64,000 bases of DNA, from positions 12,338,001-12,402,000 of the forward strand of contig OY540812.1 in NCBI GenBank assembly GCA_961205875.1. Reading direction: 5' to 3'. The notes under the pieces were generated by a model, which did no database searches, was not told the origin of the DNA, and saw only the letters and a program-made list of their open reading frames with translations. A program made the position numbers and the translations under genes. Shown piece after piece: positions 63,650 through 64,000 of this stretch (positions within the stretch are counted from its first letter, which is position 1; the number at the start of each line of letters is the position of its first letter). This DNA comes from Sialis fuliginosa. Its lineage: Eukaryota > Arthropoda > Insecta > Megaloptera > Sialidae.

Positions 63650-64000
63650 CGGATTCCACGGTCGATCAGACAGAGCGCTCGCGCTGGCCTTTTTTAATGT
63701 ATCGCTACTTTTCTATCTCGCTGTGTCCAGCGCCCACGGGGCTACAAAAAAAATCTGCATACGCAATTGGATAGATTTTTGTCTGCTCTTTCTAATGGTG
63801 TCCTCATTTTTCCCGGAAAATGCATTTTTCACCGAGAAAATCGACTTCAAAGTTAAAGCGATTTATCGGAAAATATGTATCTTTTGAACCTGGCTTAAGT
63901 TATATCAATCGATAGATAATCTAATGATGAACATCTGTATGAAATTTCAGGATGGAGACTTTAACGGTTCAAAAGTTATTAACGAATGAACATCGAAAAA
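63650..64000. other. Unassigned sequence, possible repeat, running off the window
   Basis: More balanced composition than its surroundings, with phrases such as GAAATTTCAGGATGGAGAC and GGTTCAAAAGTTATTAACG that read like a transposon tail. The 84-codon plus-strand frame at 63633-63887 has no recognisable domain. Undetermined. Confidence 0.25.

Noticed and set aside
1-64000. CRISPR arrays, operons, rRNA, viral integrations
   Set aside because: No regularly spaced repeats, no prokaryotic gene layout, no rRNA-like conserved blocks and no viral protein signatures were seen.

Overview
This window is AT-rich, intron-dominated eukaryotic DNA, and no bacterial or viral gene organisation is visible. 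Canonical GT-AG introns, Helitron 3' ends finishing in CTAG followed by T, mariner relics and many short terminal-inverted-repeat (TIR) elements suggest an insect, most likely a moth or butterfly. The order is an inference from repeat style; the insect-type intron and exon structure is seen directly.

The only protein-coding gene I can support lies on the minus strand. Four exons, in transcription order 56776-56651, 55898-55863, 50715-50689 and 15973-15767, have splice sites in frame. Joined, they read ...SSRDRLSD / ASSRCSSGKGYI / CDSEGEDDK / ESPHSDVESGG... This matches the conserved N-terminal block of the AUTS2/FBRSL1 family (pattern RERLSD-SS...GTGYFCDSDS). The insect member is tay bridge (tay). 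All four exons are multiples of three with phase 0 at both ends (126, 36, 27 and 207 nt), and two are microexons. The gene's N-terminal exons lie beyond 64000. Its C-terminal exons either lie before position 1 or were not recognised. Introns are about 0.75, 5.1 and 34.7 kb.

Layout by region: 1-15766 lies downstream of the last recognised exon and carries several TIR elements, a hAT-like element, a mariner relic and a 50-bp triplicated minisatellite. The 34.7-kb intron (15974-50688) holds CpG-rich islets at about 18.3-18.75 kb and 19.43-19.69 kb that could be an internal promoter. It also holds another islet at 28.4 kb, three copies in all of one MITE family (the third copy sits just past exon D), Helitrons, a second mariner relic and a palindromic X-box-like site. 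The 50.7-56.6 kb interval has short exons and AT-rich introns. The 56.8-64.0 kb interval is upstream intron with a cluster of well-bounded TIR elements, including a hAT element with a perfect 8-bp target-site duplication, and a minus-strand Helitron.

Nearly all short open reading frames here are chance frames in AT-rich intron. No tRNA, rRNA, CRISPR array or novel multi-gene system was found. The most interesting points are the in-frame microexon pair in the AUTS2-family motif, the possible internal promoter upstream of exon D, and an inverted MITE pair that flanks exon D.
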